Numbered from the stretch's first letter, positions 26,111 through 34,697 are shown. The stretch: DNA of 64,000 bases from Pedobacter sp. KBS0701 (GCF_005938645.2 NZ_CP042171.1:1798001-1862000); one strand, 5' to 3'. A program made the numbers and translations. The notes: a model not told the origin generated them from the sequence alone.

Positions 26111-27484
26111 CTACAATTTATACAATTTCTGTGGATGTTGCTCTGCGTAATTCAGAATTAAATTTAAAATATAACTATTGGATTGATAAGTGGATAAATC
26201 GTTCTTGATCGGGGCCAATCCATCTGCCAGGTAATTTTTATTTGTAAAATAACCCATTCCATAAAATTTTCCGTTTTCCACAACTAAACAGCTAAATTCT
26301 TCTTCTTTTCTGCCTTCGTCAACCAAGGCGAAACTGGGTTGCTGATTTTGGATATCGTTTAAAGCTGCATTTAATTTTTTGTTGTAAACGGCCACGGTTT
26401 CTATTCCGCTGCAGGCACCAAAACATTGCCCGTTTTCGTGTGCATAACATTTTGTAGCTGTTTTTTGAAGATAACAGAGCTTAGCACAAAGTTGGTATTT
26501 ATTAATTAACTGGGTTAAAAAGTTATAACCTTCCAATAAACTGTTAAAACTCTGTATGGCATTATTATTCTTTTTATGTTTATCAACGGCTAAACGCAGG
26601 TAGCCGTTCTGATCTTCAAAAACGTATAAATCATATTTATGCTCATAACGTTTCATGGCCCGGTTGTTTTCAGGCCAAAGACGCTTAATTTCATTGGCTT
26701 CCAAAATTAAGGCCATCAGTTCAGTTCCGCAGATCACGAAGTCGACATGATGTATGGTACGCAAAAAGTCTTGCCGCTGCCGGTTAGGGGTGTTCCCCGT
26801 AAAATGACTGGTTACGCGTTTTTTTAGGTCTTTGGCTTTACCCACGTAAACAATTTTGCCTTTACTGTCTTTAAAATAATAAACCCCAGGCTGATTGGGC
26901 AATCTTAAAATAGAAGCTTTATCTAAATGTGGCGGTAAAACCTGTTCTTTCGAAGTTTTCTTTAACATTTCTGGAATGATCCCTTCCAGATCATTATCCA
27001 ATAACATATTAAAGAGGATGCTGGTGGCATCGGCATCGCCTGCAGCCCTGTGCCGGTTTTGTATCGGTATCTGGAGGGCTGTACACAATTTACCCAGGCT
27101 GTAAGAAGATTTACCGGGAATTAATTTCCTGCTTAATCTTACTGTGCATAATTTTCTACATTGTAAATCGTAGCCCACAGCGGCCAAATGGTGCTTTAAA
27201 AAGGAATAATCGAAGTTTACGTTATGCGCCACAAAAACCTTGTCATTCAGCAACTGATAGATCTGCAGCGCAACATCAGGAAAAGTTGGCGCATCCTTCA
27301 ACATGGCATTATCAATGCCGGTTAAAGCCGTAATGTAATCCGGGATCGGTTGTTTTGGATTGATCAGGGTAGTGTAAGATTCAACAATCTGATTGCCATC
27401 ATGGATATTAATGGCAACTTCGGTAATGCCATTTGCTGAAGCATGACCGCCAGTGGTTTCGATATCTACAACTGCGTATAACAT
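26111..27484 (-). CDS. DnaQ-type exonuclease fused to a UvrC-like GIY-YIG nuclease
   Basis: A 457-residue nuclease. The N-terminal part (about 1-165) is a DEDDh 3'-5' exonuclease: AVVDIETTGG (Asp-Glu), VAHNVNFDYSFL and HRAAGDADAT (His-Asp). A UvrC/Cho-like GIY-YIG domain follows (about 195-275): NQPGVYYFKDSKGKIVYVGKAKDLKKR, with its catalytic Tyr and Arg and the late EANEIKRLWPENN glutamate. A C-terminal region has a Cys cluster (CYLQ...CYAHENGQCFGACSG). The combination is known in bacteria and suggests DNA repair or proofreading. It is the first gene of a minus-strand trio. Confidence 0.9.
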   Translation of the reverse strand: MLYAVVDIETTGGHASANGITEVAINIHDGNQIVESYTTLINPKQPIPDYITALTGIDNAMLKDAPTFPDVALQIYQLLNDKVFVAHNVNFDYSFLKHHLAAVGYDLQCRKLCTVRLSRKLIPGKSSYSLGKLCTALQIPIQNRHRAAGDADATSILFNMLLDNDLEGIIPEMLKKTSKEQVLPPHLDKASILRLPNQPGVYYFKDSKGKIVYVGKAKDLKKRVTSHFTGNTPNRQRQDFLRTIHHVDFVICGTELMALILEANEIKRLWPENNRAMKRYEHKYDLYVFEDQNGYLRLAVDKHKKNNNAIQSFNSLLEGYNFLTQLINKYQLCAKLCYLQKTATKCYAHENGQCFGACSGIETVAVYNKKLNAALNDIQNQQPSFALVDEGRKEEEFSCLVVENGKFYGMGYFTNKNYLADGLAPIKNDLSTYQSNSYILNLILNYAEQHPQKLYKL

Positions 27485-27558
27485 TAAAATAATTTGAAAT
27501 ACAAATCTATGCTAAAATAATTAGTATAAAAATAATTTTGATTATTTCTTTAGCATAA

Positions 27559-27590
27559 AAAAAGCGGCTACGTATTTAACGTAACCGCGC
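27559..27590 (-). terminator. Terminator of the outer-membrane protein gene
   Basis: On the minus strand GCGG-TTACG pairs with CGTA-CCGC around a short AT loop (plus-strand arms 27564-27572 and 27580-27588), followed by TTTTTTT. It lies 23 bases after the stop at 27611. Confidence 0.82.
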
Positions 27591-27610
27591 CTTTATTTTG
27601 TATGCAGATA

Positions 27611-28240
27611 TTATTTAAGTTTACTGAGTAATTTGCTTAAATTAGGCTTAATACCAACAGAGATAGGTACAGTATTAAAAGTTCTGTTCTGGATTTTACT
27701 AAAACCGTACATATAACTCGCCTCCACAAATAAATTAGCGCCACCAATATTGTATTCAATACCTGCACCACCTTCGGCAATGCCCAATCCATTTGATTTA
27801 TTATCCTGCGTAACCTGCAAAGTTGATGTATTAACGGCTGCCTGTGGGGTAAGTATAATTCCACCACCAGCACCCGCAAAACAATAAAATGCCCATTTGT
27901 TTACAATCTTACGGTAACCTAATGCTACATTTAATAAGTAAGTGGTAGCTCTTCCTTTTTGCAAGGTATAAGTGTATCCTGCATCTGGGGTAATCTGGTT
28001 GAAGGTAAAAGCATGTAAACTTACTTTAGGATAAAGGAACAAGCCGCCATCGCCTAGACCCAGGTTTAAACCTAATGATGTTGAAAATTTTGGCTTAAAA
28101 TAATCTGAGGTTTCACCCATAGGGAATGCAAATCCAATTCCACTCATCGAATAGAGTTTGTCGGGTCTGTTTTGTGCTATTACCCTGGTTGATACCATGG
28201 TAACCAGCAATAAAAGAGGTGTTAGTAGTTTTAATTTCAT
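27611..28240 (-). CDS. Outer-membrane beta-barrel protein
   Basis: A 209-residue exported protein with a signal peptide (LLTPLLLLVTMVSTRVIAQ, cleavage near residue 22) and alternating hydrophobic strands with Gly/Tyr, e.g. ALGYRKIVNKWAFYCFAGAG and EYNIGGANLFVEASYMYGFS. It resembles small porin-like barrels of Bacteroidota and ends with a C-terminal KLLSKLK instead of an aromatic residue. The response-regulator gene begins 11 bases upstream and probably shares its transcript. Function beyond an outer-membrane location is unknown. Confidence 0.8.
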   Translation of the reverse strand: MKLKLLTPLLLLVTMVSTRVIAQNRPDKLYSMSGIGFAFPMGETSDYFKPKFSTSLGLNLGLGDGGLFLYPKVSLHAFTFNQITPDAGYTYTLQKGRATTYLLNVALGYRKIVNKWAFYCFAGAGGGIILTPQAAVNTSTLQVTQDNKSNGLGIAEGGAGIEYNIGGANLFVEASYMYGFSKIQNRTFNTVPISVGIKPNLSKLLSKLK

Positions 28241-28251
28241 ATCTGATTTTT

Positions 28252-28614
28252 TTAATTTTCGATTAAAGCATCTACTTTTCTGAGTAAATCTGCTATATTA
28301 AAAGGTTTTTCTAAATAATCATCGGGGTGATATTTTTGTGATGTGATGTAATTTTCATCATATCTGGCCGATGCCATAATAATTGGTATATGCGCTGTTT
28401 CAGGATTTAACCGTAACTCTTTAAATACGGCACGGCCATCCATGCCATTCAACATGATATCTAGAATAATCAGATCGGGTCTAAAATCTTTTATCGTTTT
28501 AAAAATATACCGTGGTGAAAGTAGTGGATAAACTTTATAATGCTCAGTTTCTAATACTTCCTGGAAAACTTCTAATACATCTGGATCATCATCCACAATC
28601 AGCACTCTTTTCAA
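28252..28614 (-). CDS. Single-domain response regulator (receiver only)
   Basis: A 120-residue stand-alone receiver (CheY-like) domain. Conserved residues: acidic pocket Asp8-Asp9-Asp10 (VDDDPDV), the phosphoacceptor Asp52 in LIILDIML, Ser/Ala switch in MASARYD and Lys near 104 in YLEKPF. It has no output domain and no histidine kinase nearby, so it is an orphan that may be phosphorylated by a distant kinase or act through protein contacts. It lies 11 bases upstream of the outer-membrane protein gene. Confidence 0.93.
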   Translation of the reverse strand: MKRVLIVDDDPDVLEVFQEVLETEHYKVYPLLSPRYIFKTIKDFRPDLIILDIMLNGMDGRAVFKELRLNPETAHIPIIMASARYDENYITSQKYHPDDYLEKPFNIADLLRKVDALIEN

Positions 28615-28727
28615 AACAGATTAATCAATTAAATAATAAATAGATTATCCTAATACAAAATTTTGGACGTAATGTTTTGATTATGCATTAAAATGGATGG
28701 AAGATGCTGATCATGGGTGATTAAATA

Positions 28728-29486
28728 CTATATAATGGCGTCAGGGCGGGGTTTTTCTTGTTGCAGATTGTTTTTGATAAAATTTTCGAAAAGTTCAGCA
28801 TAGGATTCTGAAATGTTAATGGATACTTCAGCTGAGAGCAATATTTTATGATTAAGTACACTTTTGATATGCTGTTTTGCAATTACAACAGAAGGAGTAA
28901 CCTGAATAAATGCGGGATGCTCTTTAAGCATTTTCAAGGTCTTGGTAAAATTAGATTTCGAACTCAAAAAAGCATTTTTTGTAGTTTTAAACTCAATATC
29001 ATCTCCTATTTCTTCAACAGCAATTAACTCATTCAAATCTATTCTTACCAAGTCACTATTTTCTCCATGTAAAGGAATATAAAAGAAATGGTCGTCTAAA
29101 ATGGAAAAAGGATGTTTGGCTTTTTTTCCGGTTGGGTAAAGGTTATTTATCGTTTTGGCTAAATGTAAAATAGAGTAGGGCTTAAGCAAATAAGCATCCG
29201 CCTCTACCTTGAAGGCATCAATGGCATACCTTGGGTGTGCAGTGGTGAAAACGAGGTATGTTGTTTTTTGCCTTAACAATGTTGCCAGTTCGATTCCGGA
29301 TAGTGAGGGCATTTCGATATCCATGAAAATAATGTCTACAGGGTTAGATACCGATATCTCTGTCAGTGCCTGGAGCGGTTCGGTGAAAACTTGGATAAGC
29401 TTTAAATCAGGAAGCTTTTCCATATATGCCATTAAGCTTTCCAGGGAATGAGGATCGTCATCAATAGCAATACAACTTATTGACAT
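28728..29486 (-). CDS. LytTR-family response regulator
   Basis: A 252-residue regulator with an N-terminal receiver (about 1-120: AIDDDPHSL, phosphoacceptor in IIFMDIEMPSLSGIEL, LLKPY near residue 102) and a C-terminal LytTR DNA-binding domain (about 140-240, including FKTTKNAFLSSKSNFTKTL and FIQVTPSVVIAKQHIKSV). LytTR regulators usually pair with a LytS-like histidine kinase, but none is in the window. The promoter region upstream is AT-rich. It starts the short run that includes the receiver protein 113 bases downstream. Confidence 0.93.
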   Translation of the reverse strand: MSISCIAIDDDPHSLESLMAYMEKLPDLKLIQVFTEPLQALTEISVSNPVDIIFMDIEMPSLSGIELATLLRQKTTYLVFTTAHPRYAIDAFKVEADAYLLKPYSILHLAKTINNLYPTGKKAKHPFSILDDHFFYIPLHGENSDLVRIDLNELIAVEEIGDDIEFKTTKNAFLSSKSNFTKTLKMLKEHPAFIQVTPSVVIAKQHIKSVLNHKILLSAEVSINISESYAELFENFIKNNLQQEKPRPDAII

Positions 29487-29894
29487 TTCTTATAGGTTTA
29501 GTTAATGCAAATTACAATTTCGACAAGTAAAACGAAAAAAAAACACATTTGCAATGAATTTTTATGTATTCGGCAAGGAAAAATAGGTTTTTTTTGAGAT
29601 TATGTATAATTTAAAATTTTTGTTTAAAGATATTAAAACAATTCCTTATTTAATTTTATAACCGCATTAGCTGAATACTGGTTTAAACCAGCAAAGTTGT
29701 TTTAAATTAAGCATTTGCAACTGGCTTTGGCTAAACGCTGGCAAGAATAACAACACAAAAAATTAAAGCAGAAATTTACTAAAAAAAAGATATAATGACT
29801 TGTATGATAATATATTGTATTTTGAAACGTAATAATTAATAGATATATTTAATAACCAGAGTAATTATTCTTAATTATCTAAAACAATATCCCC
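29487..29894. other. 408-bp AT-rich spacer
   Basis: A divergent spacer between the LytTR regulator and a small hypothetical gene. It is very AT-rich and presumably holds both promoters, but I find no gene, strong hairpin or repeat in it. Confidence 0.5.
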
Positions 29895-30170
29895 ATGAAA
29901 AATAGAATCCAAACCATCAACAGATTAAATGTATCTATTACCAAAAAGGTTATTGAACTACAGGAGCAAGGTTACGATTGTGATTTTCTTCTGCTGGCCA
30001 ATGGTAGTTTGCAATGTATGCAAACTAACTTCAATTATCCGTTGGGCACTGTAGCTATTAAACAGAGAGAACATGGCTACGATTTCTTCAGCCATTCTTA
30101 CAAAAATGTACATACTATAGAGACAGGTAATGGTGAAAGAGGTGTATTATTGACAGAACAGCTATTTTAA
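29895..30170 (+). CDS. Hypothetical small cytosolic protein
   Basis: A 91-residue protein with no signal peptide. Its layout, with KVIELQEQGYDCDFLLLANGSLQCM near the start and TIETGNGERGVLLTEQ at the end, loosely resembles small Bacteroidota proteins described as phosphoribosylpyrophosphate synthetase-like (a helix, then xxGYxxDF, then a conserved Cys and a final GxxGVL motif). That resemblance is weak and from memory. It is flanked by long AT-rich spacers and is likely monocistronic. Unknown function. Confidence 0.6.
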   Translation: MKNRIQTINRLNVSITKKVIELQEQGYDCDFLLLANGSLQCMQTNFNYPLGTVAIKQREHGYDFFSHSYKNVHTIETGNGERGVLLTEQLF

Positions 30171-30536
30171 TCTGTAGTTTCCTGGTCTTCTAATTTATCC
30201 TTAACCTAAAATTTAAATACTATACCTGATCGGAACTATTATAGGCCACGCGAGTAAAACAAAGAATGATCATGCTGTTGAGGGCCTGCTTTAATGCCAT
30301 TTAATTCGTTCCAATATTTCTTCAAGCTAAGCATAAGACGGGTTCAATATAATAAAATATTTAGGGAGACTTGTTTTTGATACAGCCTCATCTAATCAAA
30401 GCGTTTAATTCTTGGTTTTGAACTATTGACTCAACGCCTTGAGGTTTTCTTTTAAAATAAATTTGCTGTAGATGTAGTGAAAACTTTTTTTTCTTTTTTT
30501 TTGTTTAAGTTTTATTAAATATATTTAAACAAAATA
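30171..30536. other. 366-bp spacer upstream of the CarH-like operon
   Basis: AT-rich. It contains T-runs near 30484-30500 and the inverted repeat at 30501-30532 just before the regulator start. No other gene or strong hairpin was seen. Confidence 0.6.
30501..30532 (+). promoter_or_regulatory. Perfect 8-bp inverted repeat before the CarH-like gene
   Basis: TTGTTTAA (30501-30508) and TTAAACAA (30525-30532) are exact inverses, separated by 16 bases, ending 4 bases before ATG 30537. MerR/CarH regulators bind inverted repeats in their own promoters, so this is a candidate operator. A distinct -7 box is not obvious. Confidence 0.6.
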
Positions 30537-31442
30537 ATGACTTACTCTATTGCAGATCTTGAACAGCTTTCGGGCATCCATTCTCACACCATCAGGATCT
30601 GGGAGCAACGCTATAATGCATTGAGTCCGTTGCGATCCCAAGGCAATACGCGTTTATATGATGATCAGCAGCTTGTAAAACTATTAAACATTGTAACCTT
30701 AAATAAAAGTGGCTTAAAAATTTCTAAAATCTGCAGTCTCTCAGATGAGGAGATTGATGAACTTCTCGACCAGCAATTATATCATCCTACTGATGATAAG
30801 CAAGATGATTATTATGTTTCTCAACTTATAAAGTATGGTCTGGCCTTTGACGAGCCCTCTTTTAATCATTTAATTGATCAATGCATCGGTCAATTGGGGC
30901 TTTCTGGCTGCTATAGGAAAATAATATATCCTCTGTTGTTGCGCTTAGGCTTAATGTGGCGAAAAGACGATATTTGTCCTGCACACGAACATTTTTTATC
31001 AAATATTATCCGTCAGAAAATATTTACCCATATTGATAATCTTCCTATAAATGAGCATTCAGGCCAAAGTTGGCTGCTTTTTTTACCAGAGGACGAAGAT
31101 CATGATATTGGGCTGCTTTTTGCCTGTTATATGCTGCGAATGCAGCATCAGCATGTTATTTTTTTAGGTAGCAAAGTCCCGCTGGATTCAATTAAACGGG
31201 TATTTTCTACCTTAAATGTTAGCCATGTGCTGCTTTTTATGGTAAAATCCAGATTAGCACCTGCAGCACAAGAATATATAGATCATTTATCCGAAATATG
31301 CTCGACCACTAAAATCCATCTTGCTGGAAATAGTCAGGTTATTGGTAAACTAAATCATATCGATCACATCAACTGGATTAAAACGCTTGATGAATTCGAA
31401 AAAACAATAGAATCCCTTATTTTACATGAAAGAAATTTTTGA
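30537..31442 (+). CDS. CarH-like MerR regulator with B12-binding domain
   Basis: A 301-residue regulator. The MerR winged helix covers about 1-70 (IADLEQLSGIHSHTIRIWEQ). A helical cobalamin-capping bundle (about 95-170) carries Trp141 with Glu151-His152 exactly ten and eleven residues on, the Wx9EH motif of CarH. The B12-binding Rossmann domain carries Glu187-x-His189-xx-Gly192, where His189 is the predicted lower cobalt ligand. The residue after Trp141 is Arg142; in Thermus CarH this position is His132, the light-state ligand. AdoCbl sensing of light is inferred. The gene overlaps the next by 17 bases. Confidence 0.88.
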   Translation: MTYSIADLEQLSGIHSHTIRIWEQRYNALSPLRSQGNTRLYDDQQLVKLLNIVTLNKSGLKISKICSLSDEEIDELLDQQLYHPTDDKQDDYYVSQLIKYGLAFDEPSFNHLIDQCIGQLGLSGCYRKIIYPLLLRLGLMWRKDDICPAHEHFLSNIIRQKIFTHIDNLPINEHSGQSWLLFLPEDEDHDIGLLFACYMLRMQHQHVIFLGSKVPLDSIKRVFSTLNVSHVLLFMVKSRLAPAAQEYIDHLSEICSTTKIHLAGNSQVIGKLNHIDHINWIKTLDEFEKTIESLILHERNF

Positions 31443-32262
31443 TCAACTATCTGCCGATTGTAGCCGGCTTACCACTAAATTATATAGTACCAGCTTTTCG
31501 TATGGTATTTATTTTCTTGGTAAAGAACTCCGACAACCCATACACGCTATTTACGGCTTTGTACGTTTAGCAGATGAAATTGTAGATAGCTTTCATCATT
31601 ATGACAAGAAATTTTTGTTAGCTAAATTTAAGGAGGATACTTTCGAAGCCATTAACCTGGGCATTAGTTTAAACCCCATCTTAAATTCATTTCAGGAGGT
31701 TGTAAATCAATACCAGATAGATCTTGAACTTATTGTTCTTTTTTTAAGAAGTATGGAGATGGATCTTTCTACACAAAAATACACTCCCGAACTTTACAAC
31801 GATTACATTTTAGGTTCTGCAGAAGTAGTAGGCTTGATGTGCCTAAAAGTTTTTACCCATAGGAGCGATGTAGATTACGAACAGTTGAAACCTTATGCCA
31901 TGAAGTTGGGCTCTGCATTTCAGAAGGTTAATTTTTTGAGGGATGTTAAGGCTGATCATCAAACACTTAGCAGGAATTATTTTCCTAATGTTAATCTGGC
32001 GGTATTTTGCGATAATCAGAAAAGGGAAATCGAAGAAGAAATTGAAACAGAATTTGCCATGGCACTTACCGGTATTAAGCTATTGCCAGTTGCTTCCAGA
32101 AATGGTGTATATTTGTCTTATATCTACTATAAAAAACTATTTGCTAAGATAAAGCGCTTAAGTGCTGAAAAGATAATGACTGAACGAATAAGAATTTCGA
32201 ACACCCGTAAAGTTGGTTTGATGTTTGATTCGATTATCCGTAATAAGTTAAACGTAATTTAA
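31426..32262 (+). CDS. crtB: Phytoene/squalene synthase family protein
   Basis: A 278-residue head-to-head prenyl synthase. It joins two C20 (phytoene) or C15 (squalene-type) diphosphates. Both aspartate motifs are visible: Asp50-Glu-Ile-Val-Asp54 (DEIVD) and RDVKAD (Asp173, Asp177) in NFLRDVKAD. The start lies 17 bases inside the end of the CarH-like gene and its stop is immediately followed by idi, so translation is coupled. The partners imply carotenoid synthesis, making phytoene synthase the best call. A desaturase is not in the window. Confidence 0.9.
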   Translation: MKEIFDQLSADCSRLTTKLYSTSFSYGIYFLGKELRQPIHAIYGFVRLADEIVDSFHHYDKKFLLAKFKEDTFEAINLGISLNPILNSFQEVVNQYQIDLELIVLFLRSMEMDLSTQKYTPELYNDYILGSAEVVGLMCLKVFTHRSDVDYEQLKPYAMKLGSAFQKVNFLRDVKADHQTLSRNYFPNVNLAVFCDNQKREIEEEIETEFAMALTGIKLLPVASRNGVYLSYIYYKKLFAKIKRLSAEKIMTERIRISNTRKVGLMFDSIIRNKLNVI

Positions 32263-32805
32263 ATGGAAGAGCAGGTTATTCTGGTTGATCAGGAAGATGT
32301 GCCGAAAGGGCAGATGGATAAAATGGAAGCGCATGAAAAAGGTTTATTGCATCGTGCCTTTTCTGTTTTTATTTTTAATTCTAAATGTGAATTGTTGTTG
32401 CAACAAAGAGCGATGAACAAATACCATTCGAGTGGCTTATGGACGAATACGTGCTGCAGTCATCCACGGATTGGAGAAAGTAGTATCCAGGGGGCTAACA
32501 GGAGATTGATGGAAGAAATGGGTATTGCCTGCGAGTTAAACTTTTTGTTTAAATTTACATATAAAGCAATATTTGAAAATGGCTTAACGGAACACGAGAT
32601 AGACCATGTTTTTTTTGGCATGAGCGATAAATTACCAGTTATAAATCAGGATGAAGTAGCCTCCTTTAAATATGTGGATTTGGATACTTTAGCAAATGAT
32701 ATTGCGGTTAATCCAGATGCCTATACACCTTGGTTAAGAATCTGTTTAGATGAAGTAATTGCACATGCATCAACGGCTAAAATAAAAAACGGGCATACAG
32801 CCTAA
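32263..32805 (+). CDS. idi: Isopentenyl-diphosphate delta-isomerase, type I
   Basis: Interconverts IPP and DMAPP, balancing precursors for chain elongation. The 180 residues include the Nudix-like fold with the catalytic region TNTCCSHP (Cys65 expected, His67) and the metal-site LTEHEIDHVFFG. The ATG begins at the base after the crtB stop, so it is the third gene of the CarH-like operon. Type I Idi is the E. coli-like enzyme, metal-dependent, and complements a MEP pathway (ispD at 16340). It is the last gene of this run. Confidence 0.95.
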   Translation: MEEQVILVDQEDVPKGQMDKMEAHEKGLLHRAFSVFIFNSKCELLLQQRAMNKYHSSGLWTNTCCSHPRIGESSIQGANRRLMEEMGIACELNFLFKFTYKAIFENGLTEHEIDHVFFGMSDKLPVINQDEVASFKYVDLDTLANDIAVNPDAYTPWLRICLDEVIAHASTAKIKNGHTA

Positions 32806-33003
32806 GCCATATACCCGTATCTAAATTAACGCTCTCGAGGACAAATATAGGACTACTTTAGAAAATTCCAATAATTTAATAATTCTTTTACTTTAAGATT
32901 ATAGTTTGTTGTTTAATAAAAGGTTTTACTCTAATTTAAATGGTTAATAATTAGTGTTTTATGTTTATATGCTGAAAAGTTTAATACAAAAAATATTTTT
33001 TTG

Positions 33004-33635
33004 CTAGCGGTATAGTTTTTGGCATTTTTCGCAGAAGTAAGTTTGACGATGTGTTTTGCCAAGTTCCTTTTTCTCTATTTTGTGTTTAAGCGGACACTCT
33101 TTCTGACTGTATACTTGCCAATGTTTACTGAATGTATTTTGCTTTTTCCAGTTTAAAAAATCAAAACTATAATTCCGGGTATCGTTAACCAATGCTTTTA
33201 ATTTTGCAGGTGGTATATTTTCAATTTTGGTCAGGGGATGTATGCGGTTACGGTATAAGACCTCATTTTTAATAATATTACCCACCCCGCTAAAAATTTG
33301 CTTATCTAGCAATATGTCGCAAACCAGAGACAGGGGTTTTTCTTTCAATGTTTTAATAGCTGCGCTGCTGCTCCATTCATCAGCCATAACATCATTTTCC
33401 CAATTGTAATGTTTTTTAACATTCCCTTCCAAGAGGTCAACTTTGCAGGTATAGAAATTTAATTCATCGTTTTTAAAGATCAGCCCCAGCTTTTAAAATC
33501 CTGGATCTTTTGATGGAGCAATCTATCTTTATCGAAATTTTTAGCATTGCCTGCTACTTTCAGTACTTCCGGCTTACCCAGATGAAGCGCTTTGATTAAA
33601 TCTTTTAATATCACGATTGTTGGACCTTCAGGCAT
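33004..33635 (-). pseudogene. Broken Nei/Fpg-type DNA glycosylase with internal deletion
   Basis: The start ATG (33633-33635) encodes MPEGPTIVILKDLI, the catalytic Pro-Glu N-terminus of the Fpg/Nei family, and runs to KSWG. A TGA then stops it at 33480-33482. The rest continues in another frame (LIFKNDELNFY...) to 33004, including the helix-two-turn-helix part IFSGVGNIIKNEVL and a C-terminal zinc-finger-like CEKCQ. About 100 bases, covering the strands with the conserved lysine and HFLMFG-type loop, are missing. CTGGGG sits at the junction. A 142-residue frame within it is only the leftover C-terminal part. It probably cannot excise bases. Confidence 0.85.
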
Positions 33636-33636
33636 A

Positions 33637-33840
33637 TTATTCTTCCTCCAGTTTCTGGAACTTATATTTATCTTTAATTTTACTGTTAAAATATCTCCCT
33701 TTTGATCCGGATGCCTTTAACATCTCGTAAATCTTTCCTGGAACATTCTTATACAAATAAACCATACCGGTTACAAAAATGATTTTTAATGTTTCTGTAG
33801 CTGTATCATAACTAAAGTATTTGATTACTGATGACGGCAT
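33637..33840 (-). CDS. KTSC domain protein
   Basis: A 67-residue cytosolic protein: SSVIKYFSYDTATETLKIIFVTGMVYLYKNVPGKIYEMLKASGSKGRYFNSKIKDKYKF. Key positions are the initial Ser-x-x-I, GxVYxYxxVP and the final K(A/S)xSKGxYFNxxIK; these match the KTSC domain, an undefined small fold often near nucleases or lysyl-tRNA synthetase-type domains. Its stop lies one base from the broken glycosylase start, so they form an operon. It remains intact although its partner is broken. Confidence 0.85.
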   Translation of the reverse strand: MPSSVIKYFSYDTATETLKIIFVTGMVYLYKNVPGKIYEMLKASGSKGRYFNSKIKDKYKFQKLEEE

Positions 33841-33884
33841 AATATCAGGTTATACGTTAAAAACAGCGCCCGTTATAAATGGTT

Positions 33885-34265
33885 TCAATCATTCTTGAGG
33901 GTTGATTCTTCTTTCTGAACTTTGATTTTTTCTTTCTTCAAATCAATACGGATAATGTTGTACAGGCTCATATAAACATTGGCAATCCATACAATAGAGA
34001 AGAAAGAAATAATATAGCCACGCCAATCCGGATAAATTAAAGTAAATTTGGTAATAAAGAGCAGTATTAAGGTTACGTAGTGACTAAAGCAGTATTCGCA
34101 TGTAAATACATAAAAAAATTTCCTTTTTATCAGTTGATTGCAGTTTTTAGAGCGATTTACACAGAATTCACGCGCTTCTCTGAAAATTTCTTCTTTGGTA
34201 ACTGTCCACGCGATGCAAGCTACAGGCAAAGCCATAATAAAGAGATAATAAAGGTGTGTTTCCAT
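33885..34265 (-). CDS. Membrane protein with CxxCxxH motif
   Basis: A 126-residue protein from the ATG at 34265 (METHLYYLF); an alternative start three codons upstream is possible. It has hydrophobic segments near residues 3-20, 55-77 and 85-105. Near residue 56, CEYCFSHYV contains Cys-x-x-Cys-x-x-His right at a membrane segment, resembling DUF1360-like small membrane proteins. Lysine-rich ends suggest the C-terminal tail is cytosolic. No function is assigned. Confidence 0.65.
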   Translation of the reverse strand: METHLYYLFIMALPVACIAWTVTKEEIFREAREFCVNRSKNCNQLIKRKFFYVFTCEYCFSHYVTLILLFITKFTLIYPDWRGYIISFFSIVWIANVYMSLYNIIRIDLKKEKIKVQKEESTLKND

Positions 34266-34376
34266 AGTAATCAAATCGGATTATAATACAACCTTAAACA
34301 CTTGAAAATGTTTAAATAAGCAATAAACATTTTAATTAGATTTATGTTAATTAAGATATAGTTAATTATTTATTCT

Positions 34377-34565
34377 ATGGAAAGATCAGAAATCATATCT
34401 CTACTTGAGGTAATCAATCAACAGGTTAGTTCTTCGGTTTTGGGCGGGATGGAAGAAGCGTATGAAGAATTAGAAAGTATGGGCCTGATTAAAATTAACC
34501 GGGATTCGGTGCAATGGTCGTCTGCGATAACACCTGCCGGCATTGTTTATTTGGGACACGATTAG
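34377..34565 (+). CDS. Small hypothetical protein
   Basis: A 62-residue protein (MERSEIISLLEVINQQVSSS...). Helix-rich acidic N-terminal half, then ELESMGLIKI and SAITPAGIVYLGHD. The second half hints at a compact winged-helix-like or antitoxin-like unit, but no family is recognised. The ATG at 34377 is preceded by AT-rich sequence. It may be real given its composition; confidence is moderate. A repeat-rich spacer follows. Confidence 0.5.
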   Translation: MERSEIISLLEVINQQVSSSVLGGMEEAYEELESMGLIKINRDSVQWSSAITPAGIVYLGHD

Positions 34566-34664
34566 AACAGATTACAATGTTTACCACATATGACGCAGGG
34601 TGAGGAGCATTGAGATCACAAAGCTGCCTGTGGCTGTCGATACTGAAAATAATCCTCGATGAAT

Positions 34665-34697
34665 CGTCATTCCCAACTTGATTGGGAATCTTAATGC
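34665..34697 (+). repeat. CGTCATTCCCAC-type repeat, copy 2
   Basis: CGTCATTCCCAACTTGATTG then GGAATCTTAATGC. Same ends as the copy at 24075-24106, with a changed loop. Confidence 0.7.

Noticed and set aside
26111..27484. True UvrC
   Set aside because: The GIY-YIG part follows an exonuclease domain, and the UvrC C-terminal endonuclease and HhH domains are absent, so it is the exonuclease-GIY-YIG class instead.
33004..33432. A separate 142-residue gene
   Set aside because: It is the C-terminal remnant of the broken Nei-type glycosylase whose N-terminus lies upstream in another frame, so it was merged into the pseudogene.
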